This document shows, piece by piece, positions 24,588-34,806 of a stretch of DNA of 64,000 nucleotides. Made by a program: the position numbers and the translations under genes. Location: positions 186,001-250,000 of the forward strand of contig JAFEKR010000046.1 of NCBI GenBank assembly GCA_019022495.1, given 5' to 3'. The notes under the pieces were generated by a model, which saw only the letters and a program-made list of their open reading frames with translations, did no database searches and was not told where the DNA came from. How positions within the stretch are numbered: position 1 is the first letter of the stretch; each line of letters starts with the position of its first letter. Origin of the DNA: Epichloe hybrida (Eukaryota > Ascomycota > Sordariomycetes > Hypocreales > Clavicipitaceae).

Positions 24588-24944
24588 TTGACCAGAAAGT
24601 CTGAAATACGACCGAAGGTGCCTCTGATTGCATCGGCAGCAGCTGATGGCGGCGCAACGGGCCACGTTGCGGAAGATGATACGGATGTGCCGCGAGAAGC
24701 AACACTCTTGTGTGATGCGCAGGGCAGGCTGATATTCATCGGGCGATTGCGCTTTCTTGCATCAATGTCGTTGAAGAGCCCCATGCAGTCGGTTCGACGA
24801 TTGGTGACTAGTCGGGTTGGAAGTGATGGCACTGCAAAATTCCATGACAAAGGAAACAACCCATCATGCCAAACGCCTAGTAAAGAAGTAAAACGTGAAC
24901 ATGCCCCGGGACCCGGGCCAGGGTTCCGGGATCGTATACTCTGA
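24588..24944 (+). pseudogene. Possible relic of a fungal zinc-cluster transcription factor
   Basis: The frame contains LLCDAQGRLIFIG and then QSVRRLVTSRVGSDG. These resemble, from memory, the conserved 'DAQGRLIFIGD...' and 'QSVRxLV' segments in the middle region of fungal-specific transcription factors. Between them the matching residues (GDCAFL) are in another frame, suggesting small indels. No Zn2Cys6 domain and no long continuous homology are visible. It lies 440 bp beyond the kynureninase stop. It may be a decayed pathway regulator or a chance match. Confidence 0.28.
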
Positions 24945-25385
24945 GGACTCGACGTAAAGGGGGTAGCCAAATTGATCCGATGAACGAGGCTTATCCCGGG
25001 CCGCAGGGACGTTGGGGAATCAGAATGGGTCCTTCAAAGAGGCCCACGGGGGCGAAAAGGCCGTACATAATGAATGGCGTTTCTCTTGTTGGTGACGTCG
25101 GCAGAGCAGGATGCTGCGCTCGGCCAGGCGCGGGTATTGCGGAGATTACCAGCGTATTGTAATCTCTAAAATAAGAGTGAAAAATAGACGTAGTATAGTA
25201 ATTCATAACGATAGATGCAACGTTTTGAGTTGTATTCGAAGCCTGATACAAAATTAGAACAATTCGTTGTTCATGGGACGCTTGGTCATACGACTCATGA
25301 CCCCCCCCGTAATCTGGCCATGAAATAATCATCCATCTGATGACGGGGTCATCCTCACAGCCAGGCAGTTGTTCCGCTGGATTTT

Positions 25386-26972
25386 TTAAACGGTGCATGG
25401 GAGGGAAAGGGCGCTTCTCAAAATTTGTACATATGCCAATACGTCCTCGAATCTCGTGTACAAAGGCACTGGCGCGACCCGGATGACATTTGGCTTGCGC
25501 TTGTCGCAAATGGCGCCATTCTCTTCCAATGCCCTCGTGACCTTGTCGAGCAGACCAGCGTCGCGCAGCAGAACACTCAGCTGAGTTCCGCGCTGCAACG
25601 GGTCCCTTGGTGTCATGATGGTGAACAAGGCCGTGGCGTCACCCTTGGTCTCTTCCAGCATCTGATCGAGCAGGAACTCGGCATATGCCGTCAGAACCAG
25701 CGCCTTGGATCGGATGTCGCGCATGGTGGTCTTGGCGAATACCGAGAGCGCGCCGGAAAGGGCGGCGAGGTCCAGGGCAGAAGGGTTGGAGAGCTGGAAG
25801 CCTGCCGCACCGGGCGTGGGAACAAACTTGTTGTCCATGTTGAAACGGACGCTCTTGTCACCGCCGTACCAGCCCATCAGGCGAGGCTGGTACGAGGGCT
25901 TGTCGGCTCCATCCTCCCACTCGACCTTGCCGTGCCTTTCGTGGACGTAGACCCCTCCGATGGCGCCGGGGCCGGCATTGATATACTTGTACGTGCACCA
26001 GCACGCGAAGTCGACATCCCATTCGTGCAGCTTCAGCTCGACGTTTCCGGCGGCGTGGGCGAGATCCCATCCAACGACGATGCCACGCGCCTTGGCGTGG
26101 GCGGTGATCCTTGGCATGTCGAACAGCTGACCGGAGTAGTACTGGATACCGGGGAGCATCAGGAGAGCAGTGTCATCAGCGTGCTCGTCGATTGTCCTCA
26201 GGATCTTCTCGGTGGGGATGATGCCGTTGTCGTCGGGCTCGATCTTGACCATGCTCTTGCCAGGATCCAGGCCATGCCACAAAATCTGGCTCTCGATTGC
26301 GTAGTGGTCACTGGGGAAGGGCTTCCACTCGAGGATGATTTTGTGTCTCTTGGCGTCGGGCTTGTAAAAGCTGGCCATCATGAGATGGAGATTGACTGTG
26401 AGGGTGTTCATGACGACGATCTCGTGCGGCGAGGCGCCCACCATGTCTGCGGACTGCCTGGAACATTGCTCGGTCATGTCCTGCCACTGAGTCAGGGGTG
26501 AGTTTGCCATGGTGGTGAAGTGGCCGTTGACGCCAACGGATGCCCACGTTTCAAGCTGGGCATTGACGTATTCCCGGACAGCCTTGGGCTGAGCTCCCAG
26601 GGAGTTGCCGACAAAGTACAAGCATGGTTTCGTCGCATCACCCGACTGTGTGCCGTTTGTGTCGTTTGTGCCGTTGTGAGCCACTTGACCTACGAGGGGC
26701 AATGAATGGAATGGTTAGTTGATTCAGGAATTCGAATCCCACGTGAAAAGTCTGACGGGGGGAACGAGCGAGTGAGAATTCCTACCGGGAAGGGAGCCGT
26801 CCAACGCCTTCTTCTTCAGCGATGCCTTGGTGGGCAGCACGAATTCGTCCCGCAAGTGCTTCAGCTGATCCTGGGAATCGAGCTTCTGGGCAAATGCCAG
26901 GGTGTTGGCATCTGCGGGGAAATCGGGGCTTGCGCCGCTCCGCAGTCGGTCGACGAATGCTGAGAAATCCAT
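25386..26972 (-). CDS. BNA5: Kynureninase
   Basis: PLP-dependent hydrolase of the kynurenine pathway: kynurenine to anthranilate plus alanine, or 3-hydroxykynurenine to 3-hydroxyanthranilate. Exons 26972-26786 and 26689-25386 give 496 residues. The N-terminus begins [19 protein letters not shown]. Conserved segments include [49 protein letters not shown] and the PLP-lysine stretch [15 protein letters not shown]. The active-site segment [14 protein letters not shown] and the C-terminal domain are present, with no breaks. It is divergently transcribed from indoleamine 2,3-dioxygenase, which makes the precursor of its substrate, so the pair is probably co-regulated. Assignment secure. Confidence 0.96.
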
Positions 26973-27062
26973 GACGGGGGTTGGGACGTGTGACGGGTGG
27001 CTAGAGATCAGGGCAAGAGCGATGACGATGACGACAGGTTCCTTCTACAATCAGGCGTGGTG

Positions 27063-27150
27063 TACGGAGTACTGGAGGAAGGAGCACTGGAAAAATGAGC
27101 ACTAGAGGAAGGAGCACTGGAGGAGGGAGCACTGGAGGAGGGAGCACTGG
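27063..27150. repeat. Minisatellite, ~16-bp GGAGCACTGGAGGAG units
   Basis: About five imperfect copies (variants with AAAAATGAGCACTAG) about 90-180 bp upstream of the kynureninase start codon. Confidence 0.75.
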
Positions 27151-27202
27151 TTGAAGGATAATAGAAACAAACCACTTTATGCTTCACCTCAAAAGTTGCC
27201 GT

Positions 27203-27486
27203 CGAGAACTAAACTTGTATCGCTATATGGCACGTGACTTCGGGCAAAGATGTAATCAGAAGGGATGATTAAAGGCAGAAAAAGTAATTAAATTAAACTG
27301 ATTTTATTGTACAAATAGAAAGACAAAAGCTCTTCCTTTATAGAAAAAGCGGCTATAGTAGTAAACCTTATATGCTTCTTATTCCAAGCTCGCACATTCA
27401 TTCGAGGTGCAGTTCAGCTTCCCTGATACGTTCCTACGCGCATGGCGCGTACGATCGGTTGTATTACCCGCTGCCGGGCAACAACT
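27203..27486 (+). repeat. Dispersed repeat, copy A
   Basis: Matches the reverse complement of about 56624-56870. Shared landmarks are GGCACGTGACT, ATCAGAAGGGATGATT, CGAGGTGCAGTTCAGCTTCC, CGCGCATGGCGCGTACGATC and CCGCTGCCGGGCAACAA. Differences are mostly transitions, often A here for G in the other copy. No terminal repeats or intact gene seen, so its class is unknown. Confidence 0.8.
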
Positions 27487-27530
27487 TGGACCCCCTCTTT
27501 CCTAGTGGAAATTATAAGTTGCCGCCAACC

Positions 27531-27687
27531 GCCATTCCGCCATCCGCCATTCCGCCATCCGCCATCCCGCCATCCGCCATTCCGCCATCCGCCATCCGCC
27601 ATTCCGCCATCCGCCATTCCGCCATCCGCCATTCCGCCATCCGCCATTCCGCCATCCGCCATTCCGCCATCCGCCATCCGCCATCCG
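27531..27687. repeat. CCGCCAT/CCGCCATT iterated array
   Basis: About 157 bp made almost entirely of 7-bp CCGCCAT and 8-bp CCGCCATT units, mostly alternating to give a 15-bp period. It lies 236-392 bp upstream of the IDO start codon. All long open frames over it, in both strands, are produced by the repeat. Confidence 0.92.
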
Positions 27688-27922
27688 AGCGCCGCTGCAA
27701 GCCGAGTAATAAGCCGAGTTCAAACCACGCCGGCCCGGCCAATTTGGACAAGACAGCTTCGGCACTTTTGTTGTTCGCACACGGAGATGGCGCCTCACCG
27801 CGGAACGGAACCTTGCCAGCACGGATGACGGAGTTTTCGTCGACATTTGAACTTTGCAATGTGTTCGTCCTGCTCCGTACTCTTTCCACTTCGACCGTGT
27901 ACGCTACAGCTTTGACGCAGAC

Positions 27923-29277
27923 ATGTCATCTGTCGATTTGCGCCAATTTGCCGTCACGCAAAATGCGTTTTTGCCCGCGACGAGCCCGCCAGCGTCCCTC
28001 TCGGACCCGTACTACCAGCCATGGGAGCTCATTGCGCAGCACCTGCCGTGGTTGTTGGAAAGAAATCGCATCCGATCCTCCGTCGGGCAACTCCCCATCC
28101 TGTCAACCTCTCGCCTGCGATCAGAGGCTGAATGGCGGAGAGCATACGTTATACTCGCATTCATGACACATGCTTACGTATGGGGTGGCTATGAGCCCGA
28201 ACAAGTAAGTGAGCTAGCTTGAGCTTCCCTGTCCAAGTTTCTCACAAATCGGAGGAGGCAGGCCCCCCCGCTGACGTTTTATTATTATTAATTAAATTTC
28301 TTTTTTTTTCGCTTCTCTCCTAGGTCCTCCCGCCGCAAATCACTGTTCCTTTCTTGAGGGTATCGAGCCATCTAGAGGTCCCGCCTGCTCTGACATATGC
28401 CGGAGCCAATCTGTGGAACTTCCTCTCAGATGGAGACGACTTCTCCAACATTGACGAGCTACGGCTCTCCGTCTCCTTCACAGGCAGCGAGTCGGAGTCT
28501 TGGTTCCTCCTCATCAGCGTTGCCATGGAGGCCAGAGCGGCGGATATCCTGCACACCATGACGGCGGCCCTGGGAGCCGTCAGGACCCGGGGATACGACA
28601 CAATCACTCTCGCCCTCGGCGAGCTCCGCCGATGCATCGACGGGGTCGCCGCCTTGCTGGACCGCATGCACGAGAAGTGCGACCCCATGGTGTTCTACCA
28701 TCAGATCAGACCGTTCCTCGCCGGCAGCATGAACATGGAGGCCGCCGGCCTCCCGAGGGGCCTCTTCTACGACCGGGGAGACGGTAAGGGGGAGTGGAGG
28801 CAGTACCGCGGGGGCAGCAACGGCCAGAGCTCCCTCATCCAATTCTTCGATGTCATCCTGGGCGTGGAGCACCGCACCCACGGGAGCTCGGGACAACAGA
28901 GCTTCCACGCAGAAGTTAGGGACTACATGCCCGGTCCCCACAGCCGTTTTCTCGCGCAAGTTGCTAGGATGGGCAGCATCCGGGAGCTTGCTCTGGCGGA
29001 GCCCAGCACGGCTGAGCAGCATCGCCTGCGCGAGGCATACACGGCCGCGACCGACGCGCTGAGTGTGTTCCGTGACAAGCACATCAGGATCGTGACGAGG
29101 TACATCATCCTGCCTTCCAGGCAGCCATGGAAGGGCAGCTCGCGCATGAACCTGGCCACGCCGTCGTCGGTGCGCAAAGGTGAAGAGGGTTTGATGGGGA
29201 CCGGGGGCACGCAGTTGATTCCGTTCCTGCGGACGTCGAGGGATGAGACATTGCTGGCTGGGAGGCTAGAGGAGTAG
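27923..29277 (+). CDS. Indoleamine 2,3-dioxygenase (IDO)
   Basis: Heme enzyme that opens the indole ring of tryptophan to N-formylkynurenine, first step of the kynurenine route to NAD. Exons 27923-28204 and 28324-29277 give 411 residues. Start is the ATG of MSSVDLRQF. Conserved segments are ITVPFLRVSSHLEVPPALTY, MVFYHQIRPFLAGSMN, GGSNGQSSLIQFFD and YMPGPHSRFL, whose His300 fits the proximal heme ligand. Fungi often have two or three IDO copies; which paralogue this is cannot be told here. It is divergent from kynureninase, and its stop is 272 bp from the stop of the convergent NRPS-like gene. Confidence 0.94.
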
Positions 29278-29549
29278 ACAAAGCGACTGACAGTCGCAAC
29301 TCCTATGAACATGTATATACACATATGCCTAGATGTTAACACCATAGAGCGGTAACTCTGGATCGTGTCAGCAAGCGACAACACACAGAGCAAAGCAGTA
29401 GTAAACAGAGCAAAGCAATAGACTGGAAACTATTCATTGAGAATTCTTCTCTATCGATTATTTTATGTCTAGCCAATTGTTCAGTCTAAACTTGCCATGA
29501 AATAAAAAACATACATTTGATGTAATATTACGCTCGCTTTTAAACACCT
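29278..29549. other. Convergent 3' region, IDO and NRPS-like gene
   Basis: A+T-rich 272-bp interval with both 3' ends. A second open reading frame of the neighbouring gene runs through it to 29458, which matters if the NRPS-like gene has a second frameshift. Confidence 0.45.
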
Positions 29550-32500
29550 TCACTCTGTTGAATGCTTGCCTGGCGGGATCGTCCCCTTTCTGTTTCCCAA
29601 GAACCTCTCGGCCGGACGGCGATGCATAGACCAGCCCTTCTTGACCCTCGCCCCCGGTAGAAGGAGTGTATGCTCCATCAGACAGCTGTCGTCTTCCATG
29701 ACGCAGCCCATCAATATATTGCTGTTCGATCGGAGGACGCAGCGGTTTCCAATCTTGATACTGTCGAGTTGGATGCTGCCCCTCCTGTCCTGGTGCGAGA
29801 TGATGGCGGCGTTGTCCACCACAACGCGGTCTCCCATCTCTATCAGATCCGGCTCCGTGAGCATGAGGCTCGGGTTGCCGCTTGCGAAGAGGGCGCAGTC
29901 GTTGCCGATCCTGGCGCCCAGTGCTCGGTAGTACAGAACGAGCCACTGAGTCCCTGTCAGAAGGCTGACGATGCCACCCTTGTCGACGTAGCAGTGCTGG
30001 ATCAGCTTCTCCACCGCGATGAGTATCTGCCATCGCTGGCAGTACGATGACTTGTCCCAGTCGTAGATGCCGGGCTTGTACACCCCAATAAGGGCCTTCT
30101 TCATGAAGTAGACGAAACCGAGCGCCATGAGCGCAGATAGAAGTGTCAGGAAGATGGTGCCGACGGTGTTTAAGAGGTACAAGACGACCGGGTCGTATTT
30201 GGTTTCCAGGTGCGTGAAATGCATGGTAAAGATCCATGCTGCGAATTTCATGGATGACAGTGCGGGGACGTTCCAATAGAACTCGGTGAAGGCAGTCATG
30301 AACATGGAGAATCCAAGCGTCCCGAGCGGAGACAGCATGAAGTATGGTGCTTTTCTCAAGTGATGTGCTCTGTGAAAGGGGCGGTCATGTCGAGATCCCT
30401 TTCGCGCTCGGGCTTTAGCCGGGTGCCTGTTTTGATGCGGCCTGGCTTCGCCTTGTTCCATTCGAGAAGCAGCATGATGGCTCAAGTCCACCAGCGTGAT
30501 GTCACTGTTCTTCCGACCGTCGCTGTCGCCGTCGCCGTAGCCGTCACCGTAGCCGTCGCCGTCACTGTCGCCGTTGCTACCCGTCATTTCAGCTTCCTCG
30601 GCCGTGGAGGGCAGTGTCGGGCCATCCCAAAGACGGTGTGCTAGACTGTCAGAGTTCGCCACATCGCCCTTTTTGGCGCCCACAAAAGTTTTGTCCGGAG
30701 AATATTCCTTGCCTCGTCGTGTGAGGGTCCCGAAACCGATCATTGTTCGTTCGCCCACGGTGACGCCGGGAAGCAGGCAGGCGTGGTCCCCGAGCACAGC
30801 CTCGTCACGGATAGTTATCACCCCCGAATTGTGTTCATCAGACGTCAGCAATTGGCAGTTGGAGCCAAATGTCACGTCGTTTCCAATGTCCAAGAGGTGT
30901 AGTCGGCCACGGTTGGACCGACGTTGGGCCAGCGGACTCTTTTGCCTATCTTGGCACCCAACAGCCGCAATACCATAGATCGTGCGCCGTGATGTTGGCC
31001 CAGAAGCTCGTTCATCTCAACAAGTTGGTCTTCGGGATACAATGTTTTCATGAATGTGGCCCTCCACGATGGGAAACCACCCTTGGCCTGCGACGTGTCT
31101 GTTGGCAAGTCGCCCCAGAAGAGAATAAACAAGTACCGGAACGCAACGGCGAAGCCGAAGAACAGCAATGGAGTTATGAGGACCCTGCCCATGACCGCGA
31201 CGTAGTGAAAGGCAATTGCAGGATTTCCTTGATACCAGTCAATTATGACTCGGAGAGGTGTGCTGCTTCCTTGAGGCGGCTTATACTGCACGGGAACCTG
31301 TGCGCCCAGCCAGGGCGTCAGCGAAATCAGCAGCCCGAGCCCGTATACCGGCCATGTCAGGAGCACCGAATAAGTCCAATGAGGATCCTGGATCGGAGGA
31401 CCAGCCTTGTCGGACTCGGACGTCGGGGCCCTTGTTGAGTCTTGCTGCTCCCAACTCGACGAGTTCGCTCCCAGGCAGGTGTCAGGTAGCACCTCGGTTC
31501 CGGGCGCCACGATGGAAAACACTCCGATGGTTGATCGCTCTCCGATGACGATGCGAGCAAGGTACATGGTGGAGTTCCTCTCCGCAGCAAAAGGCCGACA
31601 CTCACACTTCGTCAAGCTGACTCCATCGCGGATGTCTAGGAGATCCCACTCGCCCAGGACAACGCCGTTCATCTTGACGCCCTTGCCAATCTTGGCCCCC
31701 ATGAGGCGACAGTACCAGCTCCTGCCAAAGTTGTTGAGGTCGAAATAACCCATACCGCATAAGCTGGTGATCTTCTGTACCATCCACCAACGAGTGTGAT
31801 ATGCTCCCCACATGGGATATTGGCCTTCCTTGAGTCGTCCGACGATGATCCATTTCAGTGCAATGCCGATAAGGGGGAAGAGGACCGTGACAATAGCCGA
31901 TGCACCGAGAATCGACAGGATGAGATTGGATATTCTCCCCGGAAAAACACTGTTGTCTTGCCAGAATCTCGTCCTGCTCAGGAGCCACAGCTGAATAGTC
32001 CATTGCGCAGATCGTCGAAGTGGATACATAATGAGCACAGGCAGTAGCTGCAGGAGCATAAGCGGCCACCTTGTGGAACTCAGCAGTTCGCTTGTGTCGA
32101 CTTGAACGTCGCTCTCGGCGTTTCCCAACACCTGAGGCTCGATGAACCTTGCTATTGCCTCGACTGTGGCACTTTTTGCCAACACGGTGTGTGTCAGGTC
32201 GATGTTGAATTCGGCTCTCAGCCGGCGCATCAGTTTCTCAGCCTGATCCGAGGTACCACCAAGCTGGTAAAAGTTGCTCTCGGTGTCGATTTTCTCAGAG
32301 TCACATGATAAGGTGTTTGCAAATGCATCTCTTACCTGATCTCTGATGGATTGCCGTGGGTTTTCGTGAGACCGTTTCCGGAGTTGCTTTCTCAATTCCT
32401 GCAACTTTGCCTCGTTCACCGACCCATCCTCGTTTTTCGGAAGCGCAGCGGACAGCATGTAGATGTTGTTGGGCACCATGTATCCGTGAGTGGATATGGT

Positions 32501-34806
32501 CATCAGTCGGCGAATGTACTCTTCCCAGTCATCCCTCATGGATCGCAAAGACGCGAGAGCAATCTCTGGGGCGAGAAACGCTTCATAAGTGTCATATCTG
32601 TCTTTCCGCAGATAAGCTCGAAAGTTGGTCGGTATGGCGGAGTTGATGATATTTGTGAGAGCTTCGCCATCAATGTGACTCTGACGTCTATCGATCGGCT
32701 TCATGAAGGAAGTGTCCGGCGGAGGACAAGTAGCCTCCCAATGCCTGGCCAAATACGTTGTGTCGCTTGACAGGGAGGGCAGGTGAAATCGCTGCTGCAA
32801 TCGTGTGCGGATGGGTTCTCCATTCCTCAGAGGGAGAGAATCCATGTACACTATGGCCATTGGCCATTTCACTTGATCCAGATCCAATTGTAGCAAGGCA
32901 TCGTGCAGTGTCCGTAATCCAACACGAGGGGCCTCTGGTCTGCATACCAGAATGACAGCCACGTCTTGAATGAGGATGCTGTGTGAGGTCGGGAAAGCAA
33001 GAACCTGGGCAACCCGTCGATAGATGGGCGAGTCTTCTGTCTCTGTTGCCGTCATGATCGCTTCCTCGATCTCATGGGGCATAATTTTGGTTCCGTCGCA
33101 TTGGATACTGTAGTCGTTGGCACCGATAGCACCCAGGAAGCCGTCGTTGTCTGACTTGTCCGCATCTTCACTCTGTGGTGCTAGCGTCTTGCCACTGAGG
33201 GTAGATAATTTACTACTCTTGCGTCTTACAGGGGTTATGTGATTCTGTGATGTGCGACGATTGCTGTTTCGTCTTGAGAAAGAACCGGTTCTCCGCGGTT
33301 CTGACCCGCGCCGCCAATTGTGCAAATCTTGCTCCCAAGCCTCAGTAGCAGTGGTGGTGGTGGTCTTGTGGGATGGTTCCGAATGCTTTCTGGCGACAGG
33401 TGATGGTGACGTTACTTCCAATCTATTATTCCGTTGTCAGCTTTCAATTTGCAAGGCGATCAAGGTAGGATTCTGGTGCTTACTCGGGCTCAAGTGGATC
33501 AGTTACTGATGCGCAACCAAAAACGTCATGAATTAGGCCGGCAAGTTGAGGCGAGATGTACCCGTCCGCTCCACAAGCCAGGCGGAAGTTGCTACTCGCA
33601 ACCAGCTCGGGTTGAAATGGAGCATTGGCCAGGATGCTTCGATGAGTTGCCTGCGAAGCTATGAGCCAGGAAGGTTCCACGGTTCGGACGCTCCTCCAGA
33701 AGCTAGCCATGTTTGTCGGAGAGCAGCAGACGACAGAGCCACCGGAGACGATGGGTGCCAGGAATACTCTGCTTAAACCCCTGTTGACGCAAGTTTGTTA
33801 GATTCTGCATCAGTAGCAAGCTCTTTCGGTGAACTTACGTGTCGCGCACCGAGGCCATGCTGAGCCCTCTGTCATCGGAGGTCAGTTTCCACGATTCGGC
33901 AGCAGCATATGCTTCCTTTAACAGATCATGTACTTTAATCTTGACCAGCTCCCTGTTCAACCAAGGACTGTTGTTGAATATCATCATGCAGACTTGGTCG
34001 GCTCTGTTAGCCTTTGGCCGTGGCAGAACCGAGGCATCCACATCTCGACCCTTCTCATCCCGAAGCCACGATTTCGCGCCAAGTTCGGCGGTTATCACCT
34101 TGATATTGTGTTGTTGAATCCAGTCACGCATACCATCGAGTGTCTGATTCTCACCCCCTGGCTTGATAACACAGTTCGCCCTCACTCTGCTGAGATCGGA
34201 CTGGAGTTGAGATTGTGACTGGCCTGGCGCGATTGGAACTGCAACGTAGTACGTTGCAACGGCTAGAGAAAGCGCCGCCAGGAGCGGTCCATCCGGAAGA
34301 AGTATTGCCACCACCGGCCTCCTGTCATCGTGTTTGATGGGTAGCGAAAATTTGGACACAAACTCGTTGAGTTGGCAATGTGTGATGAAGCCCCGGCGAC
34401 GATCAGAGTAGAGTGCCGGTAGATCCGTGTTGGCGAGGAACCCATGAAAAGAACTGTACGATTGCTTGACGATATTCTCAGTGGACTGCAACAGTCTCAC
34501 CGCGTCACCTTGCTGAGATGCATAAGTGGCAGGTGGGAGTCCTTTGGTCAATCGAGTGAAATGATAAAACAGAGAGGAAGGGGGCCATGGACCCGAAAGC
34601 TCGGTGAGAACGAGATACAAAATGTGAACGGGCCGATAGGGATCGATGGGGTGTGAAGGTATCGAGGCCAAGATGATGGGCTTGGAGATTCTCCTGTCGG
34701 TCAACGCATGGAAATTGGAGTTGTTCCTCACTTCTGGCAAAGGTATCCCGTAGAGCCGAGAAAACAGCGCCGTCACCTCGGCGGAAGCTTCTGAAAACCA
34801 TTCCAT
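29550..34806 (-). CDS. NRPS-like membrane protein: degenerate adenylation, carrier and hexapeptide/TM modules; frameshifted
   Basis: Exons 34806-33839, 33780-33484 and from 33422 follow the frame; near 30897-30902 the frame must change to continue into 30893-29550. The N-terminal ~650 residues align with an acyl-adenylate domain, but core motifs are lost: the TSGTSG-type loop reads FNNSPWLNREL, the 'YGMTE' region reads TDPLEPE, and the A10 lysine site reads LPLRNGEPIR. A carrier domain follows with LGGTSDQ (Ser about 813). Then come at least six hydrophobic segments interleaved with left-handed beta-helix hexapeptide repeats (MGAKIGKGVKMNGVVLGEWD, LGARIGNDCALFASG). This A-T-TM-hexapeptide order is that of TIGR02353-type proteins such as epsilon-poly-lysine synthetases, but activity is doubtful here. 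An in-frame extension reaches back to about 34905 behind an AG acceptor, so the start is uncertain. Confidence 0.65.
30520..30585. repeat. GCCGTCGCCGTA-type minisatellite inside the NRPS-like gene
   Basis: 6-bp-based repeats that encode a Gly-Asp-Ser/Tyr run (pattern GDSDGDGYGDGYGDG) in a linker between two membrane/hexapeptide modules. Confidence 0.75.

Larger units (their letters stand above)
23019..25385. other. 2.4 kb intergenic region with microsatellites
   Basis: Follows the MARVEL stop codon. It contains a (GCC)n run near 23067-23090, a proline-rich open frame (23046-23543), a (TA)n microsatellite at about 23762-23781, and a weak relic resembling part of a zinc-cluster regulator (24588-24944). 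No intact gene recognised. Confidence 0.5.
26973..27922. promoter_or_regulatory. Divergent promoter region, kynureninase / IDO, packed with repeats
   Basis: This 950-bp interval between two start codons holds, in order, a minisatellite (27063-27150), a copy of a dispersed repeat (about 27203-27486), and a CCGCCAT array (27531-27687). The IDO leader follows. Both promoters of the tryptophan-catabolic pair must lie here. Confidence 0.6.

Noticed and set aside
25425..26501. 358-codon plus-strand frame opposite kynureninase
   Set aside because: Antisense shadow of the kynureninase coding exon.
27531..27687. Possible CRISPR array
   Set aside because: The units are 7-8 bp contiguous repeats without unique spacers, and the host is a eukaryote.
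27372..28166. 264-codon frame over the CCGCCAT array and IDO exon 1
   Set aside because: Repeat-generated (Ile-Pro-Pro-Ser-Ala and Ile-Arg-His-Ser-Ala periods) and out of frame with IDO; frames on the other strand do the same.
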